The notes beneath the pieces are model-generated. The model was not told the DNA's origin, searched no databases, and saw nothing but the letters and a program-made list of their open reading frames with translations. Position numbers and translations under genes: made by a program. Positions 15,938 to 24,166 of a stretch of 64,000 nt of DNA are shown piece after piece. How positions within the stretch are numbered: the first letter of the stretch is position 1; each line of letters begins with the position of its first letter. Location of the stretch: the NCBI GenBank assembly GCA_022822185.1, contig JAJECE010000050.1:1-64000 (forward strand). The letters are read 5' to 3'. The stretch comes from Rhodothermales bacterium (GTDB taxonomy: Bacteria > Bacteroidota > Rhodothermia > Rhodothermales > Bin80).

Positions 15938-17977
15938 ATGCTGACCCTGACGGAAAAAGTTCTCTTTGCTCTGGCGGCACTTTTTGCCGTGTATGGAACT
16001 TGCCTGGGAATTTCCGCGGTATTCAGAATCATCCGGCAGGGGCAGTCCCCTGCCCTGCATCTTGACAGCAAGCGCATACTTCGTGCAATCGGGGCCTGGA
16101 TTACAATGGGAGGCATGTGGAAGGCCCGCCCGCTGGTCACCACCATACATGCCGTACTCGCCTGGGGATTCGTGCTCTATCTCCTGGTGAATATGGTGGA
16201 TCTGGCCCGGGGGTATTTCTCCGTACCGGTTCTATTCCCGGACTGGCTTTATCACGGCTACCGCCTTGCGGTGGACCTTGCGAGTGGTGCAGTACTCCTT
16301 GCCATGCTACTGCTCCTGCTGCGACGCTTCCTTCTGCCCGGACCTGATACCCTGTCGCAACGGGATAATATTCTGCGTATCCATGAGGTACGCCTCCTGT
16401 TCCTGCGGCAGACAATTTCCCGTGACTCCCTGATCGTCGGACTGTTCATCCTGCTGCATGTGGGATTTCGTTTACTTGGAGAATCGGTCGCCATCGGACT
16501 GCATGGCCCGGATCCATGGCAGCCGCTGGCTTCCACCATCACACCTGTCTGGGCCGGCCTCAGTCCTGACCATCTCACAATCTGGCATCATGTATGTTGG
16601 TGGGGCGCTCTGGGCCTGATTCTAGCCTTTGCCCCCTATTTTCCCTATACCAAGCATTTTCATTTCATGATGGCCGGGGTTAACTTCGCCACACAGATCC
16701 ATCGCTCCTCGCCGGGCGCACTGGATCCCATTGACTTTGAAGATGCGGGTGCAGATGTTTTTGGATCACTCACCCTGGAGCAGCTTCCGCAATCCAGTAT
16801 TGCAGATACCTTCGCCTGCATCATGTGCAATCGCTGTCAGGATGTTTGTCCTGCGTATGCAACTGGAAAAGAATTGTCTCCTGCTGCGCTGGAAATCAAT
16901 AAACGCTACTTCGTCAACGAACATCTGTGGGACCTTGCTTCCGGGGAAACCCCCGATGTGAAACTGACCGAATATGCCATCACAGAAGCGGCAGTCTGGG
17001 CCTGCACCGCATGTGGTGCCTGTACCGAGATCTGCCCGGTTGCAAATGCTCCGATGCAGGATATCCTGCAGATCCGACGCGGTCTGGTGCTTATGGAAGA
17101 TCAATACCCCGCAACACTGGAACCGGTGTATCAGGGAATGGAGCGCAATGGGAATCCCTGGAACATGAGTGCACAGGATCGTATGGGCTGGGCCGAGGGC
17201 TTAGAAGTCCCTACGGTGGAGGAGAATCCTGATGCCGAATTGCTCTGGTGGGTCGGCTGTGCTCCCTCCTACGATCAACGGGCCCAGCAAACCGCACGCG
17301 CACTCGTGCGCATCCTGCAAACTGTAAATATTTCTTTTTCAGTCCTGGGAAATCGTGAACGGTGCACCGGGGACTCCGCACGCAGAAGCGGGAACGAATA
17401 TCTGTTCTCCGAACTTGCCGGGAGAAATATTGCCACACTGGATCAGATCAAGCCGAAACGCATCCTGACCACCTGCCCACACTGCCTGCACACACTGGGA
17501 AAGGAGTATGCTGCGCTGGGAGGGCATTATGAGGTGATCCACCATACGGAATTACTGGCGGAACTGGCAGGTGAGGGACGCATCCCAATGGAGGCGCTGA
17601 AGGAAGATATCACGTTCCACGACCCGTGTTATCTGGGACGGCAGAATGACATCACCGAAGCCCCGAGATCTGTTCTGGAAAATGTTGGAGCAACCGTTAC
17701 CGAGATGCCACGCAACCGAAAAGACTCCTTCTGCTGCGGGGCCGGAGGTGCCCAGATGTGGATGGACGAGTCTGCACCCAGAGTCAATGACGTACGCTAT
17801 GCCGAGGCCGCCGCTACCGGAGCGGATACCATTGCCACCGGATGCCCGTTCTGCCTGACGATGCTGCGTGATGCAGCCACGAAAATTGACACGAACGGGC
17901 CACATATCAAGGATATTGCAGAAATCGTCGCCGAACGCCTTCCCTCCAGATCAGATCACCCCGGAAAAAATCTCTGA
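15938..17977 (+). CDS. Membrane-bound Fe-S/CCG-domain oxidoreductase (EMO/HdrD-like)
   Basis: 679 residues. The N-terminal third has about five hydrophobic helices of NarI/cytochrome-b type with several His. Two [4Fe-4S] motifs follow, CIMCNRCQDVC from residue 294 and CTACGACTEIC from 356. The C-terminal half carries two cysteine-rich CCG-type domains, including FHDPCYLG and SFCCGAGG (about 597-603). This layout is that of ETF:menaquinone oxidoreductase (EMO) and GlpC/HdrD relatives, which pass electrons to quinone. No etfAB genes are nearby. Location directly after apbE and a TAT oxidoreductase hints at a role in that pathway, but this is inference. Confidence 0.82.
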   Translation: MLTLTEKVLFALAALFAVYGTCLGISAVFRIIRQGQSPALHLDSKRILRAIGAWITMGGMWKARPLVTTIHAVLAWGFVLYLLVNMVDLARGYFSVPVLFPDWLYHGYRLAVDLASGAVLLAMLLLLLRRFLLPGPDTLSQRDNILRIHEVRLLFLRQTISRDSLIVGLFILLHVGFRLLGESVAIGLHGPDPWQPLASTITPVWAGLSPDHLTIWHHVCWWGALGLILAFAPYFPYTKHFHFMMAGVNFATQIHRSSPGALDPIDFEDAGADVFGSLTLEQLPQSSIADTFACIMCNRCQDVCPAYATGKELSPAALEINKRYFVNEHLWDLASGETPDVKLTEYAITEAAVWACTACGACTEICPVANAPMQDILQIRRGLVLMEDQYPATLEPVYQGMERNGNPWNMSAQDRMGWAEGLEVPTVEENPDAELLWWVGCAPSYDQRAQQTARALVRILQTVNISFSVLGNRERCTGDSARRSGNEYLFSELAGRNIATLDQIKPKRILTTCPHCLHTLGKEYAALGGHYEVIHHTELLAELAGEGRIPMEALKEDITFHDPCYLGRQNDITEAPRSVLENVGATVTEMPRNRKDSFCCGAGGAQMWMDESAPRVNDVRYAEAAATGADTIATGCPFCLTMLRDAATKIDTNGPHIKDIAEIVAERLPSRSDHPGKNL

Positions 17978-18070
17978 CGCTGGACAATCTCTCTTCACAC
18001 GGACGATTTTATGAGCATGCCAATATGGAAGCATCGGCGCAGACAATGCCCTCCCCAGGATCCATCGTCC

Positions 18071-18505
18071 TCAAACCGATTCTGCGCCGTCTTTTAGCCT
18101 TGTGCGCTTGAAGAATGCTCCCTTTTCGCGGGGTTTACCGGCAGATCGGTATAGTATATGAATGATTGGCATCAAAATTCCAAAAGCGAACATATACTCT
18201 CCCCACGCTCTATGTACAACCGGCAGGCGCAGGAAATAAGGATCACTTATTATCCACCCACCAACAAAAAGATTTACCGAGATAAGCAACCCCAGGAACC
18301 ATGCCGGGCTGTAGTTTTCAATCTTCTTCGCTATGGGGAAATACATAAAAACAGCCACGGCTAAGACTCCCGTAACCAATCCTCCCCATAACAAGTCCAT
18401 CCCGGTGTAAGCCCCGTCAAATGCCCACCAGTAGTTATAAAAACCGATTAGAGAATATACCACCGGAATCGAAAGTCTCCCGGCAAACTCCTTTATTCTA
18501 CTCAT
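18071..18505 (-). CDS. Four-helix membrane protein of unknown function
   Basis: About 144 residues from the ATG at 18505 (MSRIKEFAGR). Four hydrophobic stretches are visible (around VVYSLIGFYNYWW, LVTGVLAVAVFMYF, WFLGLLISVNLF and YMFAFGILMPIIHIL), with a basic C-terminal tail. No family recognised. It is convergent with the Fe-S gene and lies upstream (in position) of the DUF1080 gene on the same strand. Confidence 0.65.
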   Translation of the reverse strand: MSRIKEFAGRLSIPVVYSLIGFYNYWWAFDGAYTGMDLLWGGLVTGVLAVAVFMYFPIAKKIENYSPAWFLGLLISVNLFVGGWIISDPYFLRLPVVHRAWGEYMFAFGILMPIIHILYRSAGKPREKGAFFKRTRLKDGAESV

Positions 18506-18649
18506 CTTCCTGAATTGGTCGGTCCATAGATGATACACCACCTGCCCTCGGTATCACAAGATGTGCCGAGTTTATATTCGTTCATTTTCGCTTGAACATA
18601 TTGGGCAGTCCTCCGCGCTCCTACACCCACCCGTACAACGGAACGCAGG

Positions 18650-19408
18650 TCAAAAATCAGTATCCGGCTCAATCAGATCCAGTTCGTGGATCCAGATATT
18701 CCTGTAGCGCACATCATGCCCTTCCGCCTGTAATTTCAGGCCGCCGGGCACATCGGTGATGCCACGCCCTTCATCATTGCCGCCGTCAATCCCCGAATTG
18801 GGGCCTCCCCATACCTGCTGAATGGGCACATTCTCGTGCACCTTGACCCCATTAAAATAAAGGGTCACCATGGCCGGCTCCGTCCGCTCGCCATCGGAAA
18901 AACGAGCGGCGCGGAAGACCACATCATAGGCGTTCCACTGCCCGGTCCCGTTATAAGGCCAGTAGGCCGATGCCTTTTCATTGATCACCGCCGCCATACC
19001 ATGCTTCGTGGAATCGCCATCAAGTACCTGAATCTCATAACGGTTCTGGAGATAAACCCCGCTGTTCCCGCCGGTTTCCGTAATCAGGAACTCCACATGC
19101 AACCGAAAATCGCGGAATTTCTGTTTGGTTACAATATCTGCCGCACCATAGAGTCCACCCGCCGCGGACGAATCCTTGCTGCTGACCACCGTTCCCTCAT
19201 CCACCGGGTCCGCAACAATTTCCCATTTTATGGGCAGCTCGGCCGCAAGCCGGGGGCCCTCCCAGTAGGTCCAGTTCTCGTCCAGTGCATCCCGGGTTCC
19301 ATCAAACAGGACCATTGCCCCCTCAGGCGCAGCGGTACCGACCCCGGTCTGGGCATATACCGGATGAATCATCACGATCAGAAGCAGAAAAGAAAATATT
19401 TTTTGCAT
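18650..19408 (-). CDS. Secreted DUF1080 (3-keto-disaccharide hydrolase-type) protein
   Basis: About 252 residues from the ATG at 19408. Signal peptide (MQKIFSFLLLIVMIHPVYAQ) then a concanavalin-like beta-sandwich beginning MVLFDGTRDALDENWTYWEG (about residues 31-50). The C-terminal KLQAEGHDVRYRNIWI is characteristic of the DUF1080/3-keto-disaccharide hydrolase family. Characterised members cleave 3-keto-glycosides by elimination. Its proximity to two exported Gfo/Idh oxidoreductases and a sugar isomerase supports an oxidise, cleave, rearrange pathway for glycosides. The strand differs from the oxidoreductase operon, so regulation is separate. Confidence 0.85.
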   Translation of the reverse strand: MQKIFSFLLLIVMIHPVYAQTGVGTAAPEGAMVLFDGTRDALDENWTYWEGPRLAAELPIKWEIVADPVDEGTVVSSKDSSAAGGLYGAADIVTKQKFRDFRLHVEFLITETGGNSGVYLQNRYEIQVLDGDSTKHGMAAVINEKASAYWPYNGTGQWNAYDVVFRAARFSDGERTEPAMVTLYFNGVKVHENVPIQQVWGGPNSGIDGGNDEGRGITDVPGGLKLQAEGHDVRYRNIWIHELDLIEPDTDF

Positions 19409-19513
19409 GAATTTATTGGTTTGAAGAACTTCCAAGTTAAGCAATTCTTTTCTTTCTGTCAATATGAACCGGATGCGGGATGAGCGGTAGGATTCACAAA
19501 ATCCAATCTGATC

Positions 19514-19978
19514 ATGGAACAGGCAACCTTTGGAGCAGGCTGTTTTTGGGGGGTTGAACTGGTTTTCCGGCAGACAGCCGGGGTAATTGACACCGCAGTG
19601 GGATATTCCGGCGGGGTGACCAAAAACCCCACCTACCGTGAGGTCTGTTCAAAGCGTACAGGACACGCGGAGGTGGTACACCTCACCTTTGACCCGGCCC
19701 TGATCGCCTACACGCAACTCCTGGAAATTTTCTGGAGCAATCACAACCCCACCACACTGAATCAACAGGGCCCCGATATCGGCCCCCAGTACCGTTCCGT
19801 GATCTTTTATCACTCTGATACACAAAAAACCGAAGCGGAACGATCCCTGCAGCAACAACAAACGCGGCTCACCCGTCCGATTGTAACGGAGATCGTCCCT
19901 GCAGGTACCTTCTACCGGGCAGAGGAATACCACCAGCAATATCTGGAAAAGCGCGGGATGACCCACTGCCACCTGTAG
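19514..19978 (+). CDS. msrA: Peptide methionine sulfoxide reductase MsrA
   Basis: Reduces methionine-S-sulfoxide in proteins. 154 residues with the catalytic FGAGCFWG motif (Cys10), YSGG, and GPQYRSVIFYH. A C-terminal MTHCHL puts the likely resolving Cys at 152. There is no signal peptide, so it acts in the cytoplasm. It is divergent from the DUF1080 gene and convergent with nagB, with stop codons only two bases apart. Confidence 0.96.
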   Translation: MEQATFGAGCFWGVELVFRQTAGVIDTAVGYSGGVTKNPTYREVCSKRTGHAEVVHLTFDPALIAYTQLLEIFWSNHNPTTLNQQGPDIGPQYRSVIFYHSDTQKTEAERSLQQQQTRLTRPIVTEIVPAGTFYRAEEYHQQYLEKRGMTHCHL

Positions 19979-19980
19979 CA

Positions 19981-21858
19981 CTACAGCGCGTAGCCAGTCA
20001 CAAATGCCTCGGCAGCATAAAATTCCGGCAGCCCGAGGCGGTTCAGGGCCTCCGCCGTTCCCGTATTGCGGTCACGCGCCCTCTGCCAGAATTCACGATC
20101 ATCATGCGCCCCCGGGAACATTGCCCGGTCCTTCTGGCTCTCATGCTTGAAAATCGCCTCAATCTTGCGCGCCATCTCTGCTCTTGAGATCGGTGTGAAT
20201 ACATCCGCCTGGTGGATTTCCCATTCCTGCCATGCACCGCGGTACAGCCACACCATGGGGCCCTGCACTCCCCGCTCCCGATTATAGCGCTCCAGAGCCA
20301 TCTGAATCGCAACATAACAGACCCGATGGGTGCCATGAGGATCTGAAAGATCCCCCGCCACAAAAATATGGTCCGGCTCCTGCTCGTTCATCAGATCCAG
20401 GATAATCTGGGCATCCTCTTCCCCAACCGGTTTTTTCTTGATCCGACCGGTCTGGTAGAACGGCAGATCAATAAACCGTGCATTCGAGCGGGTAAGGCCC
20501 ATCACCTCAATCCCCGCAATGGCCTCCGCATAGCGGATCGCCGACTTAATATTCTGTACCGACGGCAGATCAATCTCACCGGCAGATTTATTTTCCAGAA
20601 ATCTCAGCAACTCTTCCCTGCACGCCCGAAAACCCTCTGCTGCTTCTCCCGTAATGCCAAGTTCTTCCAGACACATCTCCACAAATCCCAGATAACGGGA
20701 TACATCGGCATCAAAAACGGCCACCGATCCATTGGTCATGTAGGCGACAATGACCTCGTTCCGGTTACGGGCCAGTTTGTCCAGCATCCCCCCCATCGAA
20801 ATCACATCATCATCCGGGTGCGGACTGAAGAGAATCACACGTTTTCGCTCCGGGAGCTGATTCTGGTAGTGGATCCTGCGGCGCAGATCTTCAAATACAC
20901 GTACACAGATCTCATCAATCTCCGGGTAGGCATACACCAGGCTATGGAGACGGTTGTTATGAAAATCTGCCTCCTCCAACTGAAGGATCGCCTTCCCGAC
21001 CCGCTCGGATAACCAAATGATTGCACGCTTAGCCATGTCCAGAGTCCATTCCACATCGAAAACCAGCCAGGGAGTCTGCTCCCGGGTCAGCCGGCCGGCG
21101 GCCGCACGATCCAGATAGACGGCACTCTTCGGATGCTCCCGCAGATAGGAGGCCGTCACTTCTTCATTGATCGGATCTTCAACGGCCCGCCGGATAATGC
21201 CTGCCTTCCCCTCCCCGGTTGCCATGAGGAGGATCTCACGGGAGTCCAGAATCGTCCCCACCCCCACTGTTAACCCCTGTCGGGGTACATGATCATCCCC
21301 AAAGAAATGACTGGCGGCATCCTTTCGGGTAATGGAATCCAAGATCACCTTCCGCGTCCGGTCATTGCGTGAACTTCCAGGCTCGTTAAAGGCAATATGC
21401 CCGCTTCGTCCAATCCGCAGCAGCACAAGATCCAGCCCTCCTGCGTTCTGGATGGCCTCCTCATAGGAGCGGCACCAGTCATCCACCTCGTCCTCCGCCA
21501 GATTACCCGGCAATCCATGTGCCTGCTCCCTGGGGACATTGATGTGATTCAGAAGATTTTCCCGAAGAAAGCGATAATAGCTTTGTATTCGACCGGGATC
21601 AATCGGATAGTACTCCGCCAGATCAAACGTGATGACACTGGAAAAATCCAGACCATCCTCCTGATGCATCCGAATCAATTCCTTGTATACATCCAACGGC
21701 GTGGATCCAGTAGGAAGTCCAAGAACCGTGTTCCGTCCCTGAGCAGTACGCTCTTTGATGAGCACCCCGATATGGTGCGCAATCTCCAGCGCCAAAGACG
21801 CTGCATCCTCGAAAATGTGTACCGGCAAATGCTCACGATAAGAATCCATCAAGGTCAA
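19981..21858 (-). CDS. NagB-like domain fused to PIG-L deacetylase domain
   Basis: 625 residues. Residues about 10-260 form the NagB/RpiA fold of glucosamine-6-phosphate deaminase (LPTGSTPLDVYK; GHIAFNEPGSS). Residues about 340-610 form a PIG-L/LmbE zinc domain with HPDDDVISMGG and DPHGTH. This long NagB architecture is known in Bacteroidota. The normally conserved NLDEYYP block reads DLAEYYP, so the Asp equivalent to E. coli NagB Asp72, the catalytic base, is Ala81. GRSGH also lacks the usual Asp. The PIG-L zinc ligands look intact. The protein may be a deacetylase with a sugar-phosphate-binding or altered NagB domain. ATG at residue 4 is an alternative start. Confidence 0.85.
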   Translation of the reverse strand: MTLMDSYREHLPVHIFEDAASLALEIAHHIGVLIKERTAQGRNTVLGLPTGSTPLDVYKELIRMHQEDGLDFSSVITFDLAEYYPIDPGRIQSYYRFLRENLLNHINVPREQAHGLPGNLAEDEVDDWCRSYEEAIQNAGGLDLVLLRIGRSGHIAFNEPGSSRNDRTRKVILDSITRKDAASHFFGDDHVPRQGLTVGVGTILDSREILLMATGEGKAGIIRRAVEDPINEEVTASYLREHPKSAVYLDRAAAGRLTREQTPWLVFDVEWTLDMAKRAIIWLSERVGKAILQLEEADFHNNRLHSLVYAYPEIDEICVRVFEDLRRRIHYQNQLPERKRVILFSPHPDDDVISMGGMLDKLARNRNEVIVAYMTNGSVAVFDADVSRYLGFVEMCLEELGITGEAAEGFRACREELLRFLENKSAGEIDLPSVQNIKSAIRYAEAIAGIEVMGLTRSNARFIDLPFYQTGRIKKKPVGEEDAQIILDLMNEQEPDHIFVAGDLSDPHGTHRVCYVAIQMALERYNRERGVQGPMVWLYRGAWQEWEIHQADVFTPISRAEMARKIEAIFKHESQKDRAMFPGAHDDREFWQRARDRNTGTAEALNRLGLPEFYAAEAFVTGYAL

Positions 21859-22158
21859 TATGGAAGATGTTAGGGAGTTATGGCTTCAGTCCGTAACCGT
21901 TTTACCCTGACATAACCGCCCTGCTCCAAAAATTGCCAAACTTTGTACCGGAACGGCGATTCTTCACAAAAAACACACAATATTCCCGAAAAACTTGGAA
22001 TTCTGGCGATTGTTCAGTATCTTGTCGCTGATGTACCCATGCCGAATTTTATATTGCATCGTCTGGACTAAATTCCGGGTTTCGATTTGGGAGATTGAAG
22101 GTTTTTGTAATCAGGCATGTGAATAGAAATTTGAGAAGATAAACCTACTTCGGTGGTT
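21859..22158. other. 300-bp divergent intergenic region with candidate promoter
   Basis: Separates the minus-strand NagB fusion from the plus-strand glycogen-synthase-like gene and must hold both promoters. A TTATATTGC element is present near 22048-22057, and a TTTTTG then TAGAAATTTG pair lies near 22111-22133. Both are similar to Bacteroidota-type promoters and neither can be proven. No reading frame or RNA gene was seen. Confidence 0.4.
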
Positions 22159-22938
22159 ATGGATCAACTAACCAATATATTGTTCGTCACAGGAGAAATT
22201 GCCCCATTTGCAAATGAAAGTGACATCGGAACGCTAACCCGCTGTATCCCCAAAGGGCTGACGGAGGATGGTTCTTTCGGAACCAGAATTATGATGCCGC
22301 GCTACGGGACCATCAATGAACGCAAAAATCGACTGCATCAGGTTATCCGACTCTGCGGCACCAAGGTACGCATGGGGAGCAAAACCGAAACGCTCGCCGT
22401 CAAGGTCGCCGCCATTCCTGGAACCCGATGTCAGGTCTACTTCATGGACAGCACACGTTTTTTTAAACGAAAAGGTTTACATCAGGACAAGTCAGGAAAC
22501 ACATTCAAAGATAATTCCGCACGTGCACTCTTCTTTGCCCGCTCCACCCTGGAGACCGTGCGAAAATTGCAGTGGAAGCCGGATGTTGTCCATGCATTTG
22601 GCTGGATCAGCGGATTTCTGCCCTTTCTTCTGGCTACCGAGTACAAGAACGATGATGTGTTCGGATCCGTCAAAACCGTGGTCTTTACGCCAGACCACAT
22701 TGATGCCGACGCAATCATCTCCCCGGATCTCATCAAAAACATGAAGCTCCATCTCAATGGAGATATTTCCGGCATGAGTTTGTCTGATCTGGGGATAAAA
22801 TTCTCGGATGTCATTGCCTACCCCCCCTCGCTCACGCCGAACTCGGATCACTCAGTCCAGTTCAGCATTGATACACAGGAGATGATCTTGCAAGCCACAG
22901 ATCTGTATCAGATGGTATGCAGTGCGGAGCCCGTCTAA
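22159..22938 (+). CDS. Glycogen/starch synthase N-terminal domain protein
   Basis: About 259 residues from the ATG at 22159. It corresponds only to the N-terminal GT5 catalytic half-domain of glycogen synthase: NILFVTGEIAPFANESDIGTL at the start and PDVVHAFGWISGFLPFLL in the middle. The C-terminal GT-B half that holds most of the ADP-glucose site is absent, and the ORF ends cleanly rather than by a visible mutation. The KVGGL motif that binds the sugar nucleotide is replaced by ESDIGTL. Such short paralogues are known in Bacteroidota and are unlikely to be ordinary synthases. It stands upstream of the DUF4270 lipoprotein. Confidence 0.75.
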   Translation: MDQLTNILFVTGEIAPFANESDIGTLTRCIPKGLTEDGSFGTRIMMPRYGTINERKNRLHQVIRLCGTKVRMGSKTETLAVKVAAIPGTRCQVYFMDSTRFFKRKGLHQDKSGNTFKDNSARALFFARSTLETVRKLQWKPDVVHAFGWISGFLPFLLATEYKNDDVFGSVKTVVFTPDHIDADAIISPDLIKNMKLHLNGDISGMSLSDLGIKFSDVIAYPPSLTPNSDHSVQFSIDTQEMILQATDLYQMVCSAEPV

Positions 22939-23053
22939 ACGGGAACTCTTCCCGGCGCTGCGGGTAACCCCTCCGCTGTGAGTCGTGCCTGACATACCAA
23001 TCCAGTCGACTCTCTCGTTCTTGGGCTGCTCTCCAGCCCATCTCAATCATTTT

Positions 23054-24166
23054 ATGCGTTCAATTTTTATTTTCTTTCTGCTTATCCCGCTGATGGTGGC
23101 CTCCTGCTCGGACCCTGTCTCCGACGTTGGACTCAACCTCCTGGGGAGTGAAGCAAACCCGCAGACGGCAACAGCATCGGTCACATCCTTCTCGCCATCC
23201 ACGCTGATTGATGTGACCGGATCTGCACCACGTGTGCTTGTAGGCGCTGTGGATGATCCACTCACCGGGCAGATTTCGGCCCACGGATACCTTGACTTTG
23301 ATGGCGACTTTTCCGGGGCACCCTCGGATGAAATCACCGGTGCTCAGTTAAAACTTTTCCGTAACTATAACTTTGGAGATACGCTGACGGCGGTTCAGTT
23401 TGAACTGCATCAAATTCTTGAAGACTGGGATCATGCCGGCCGCAGAGCCAATACGGGGCTGAAGATGGGACCTGCGATCATATCCATGACCACCAAAAAC
23501 ATCCTGACCACCATAGACCTGCCGGATACATGGATTGATGAAAATGCAAATATCCTTCGCAGTGTTGACTTTGAAACGGAATTCCACGGGTTTGCACTGA
23601 TCGAACGCGGCAGTGAGCAGGTGATTGGCTTTACCTCCGCCACGACGGTCCTGGAAGTCACTTCATCCAGTGGATTGACAACCTATAACGTAAGCAGCAC
23701 CCACACCCAGATTGCACGTACACGCCCCTCTGACACGCCAAGTGGCTTTGTGCTGTTTCAGGATGGTGCAGGACCCTCCATTGAATTTAACTTTGCGTTT
23801 GATGACTTTGCAAATCAGCCCATCCATGGTATAGAACTGGTTTTCAATGTGGATACCGTTGCCACGAAGTCTGCGCCGGTGAACTTCGTGCGCCCGCTCG
23901 CACGGACACTGCAACTGATTGCCATCCCGATGAATGATGCCGATCCTGCGGCTTTGGTTGGACAGGCCACACTTGAAAATGGTCAATATCGTTTCCTGGA
24001 GCGTGATGTGAGTGTCTTTTTTCAGCGTGTATTTTTTGGGGCGCAGGAGTATAGCCGTTTAGAATTACGTGCACCGATTGTGAATCATTCCCTGAACGCT
24101 GTCTTGTTTTACGACGCAAATGCCCAGGATTTGTCTCCCCAAGCAACCATCATTTTATCTCCATGA
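23054..24166 (+). CDS. DUF4270 family lipoprotein
   Basis: About 370 residues from the ATG at 23054. A lipoprotein signal (MRSIFIFFLLIPLMVASC, lipobox VASC) is followed by a beta-rich domain beginning DPVSDVGLNLLG, typical of DUF4270. Predicted to be anchored in the outer membrane or its periplasmic face. The family commonly sits beside the short glycogen-synthase-like gene in Bacteroidota; its function is not known. The stop overlaps the next gene's ATG by four bases, so it is coupled to the outer-membrane protein gene. Confidence 0.78.
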   Translation: MRSIFIFFLLIPLMVASCSDPVSDVGLNLLGSEANPQTATASVTSFSPSTLIDVTGSAPRVLVGAVDDPLTGQISAHGYLDFDGDFSGAPSDEITGAQLKLFRNYNFGDTLTAVQFELHQILEDWDHAGRRANTGLKMGPAIISMTTKNILTTIDLPDTWIDENANILRSVDFETEFHGFALIERGSEQVIGFTSATTVLEVTSSSGLTTYNVSSTHTQIARTRPSDTPSGFVLFQDGAGPSIEFNFAFDDFANQPIHGIELVFNVDTVATKSAPVNFVRPLARTLQLIAIPMNDADPAALVGQATLENGQYRFLERDVSVFFQRVFFGAQEYSRLELRAPIVNHSLNAVLFYDANAQDLSPQATIILSP

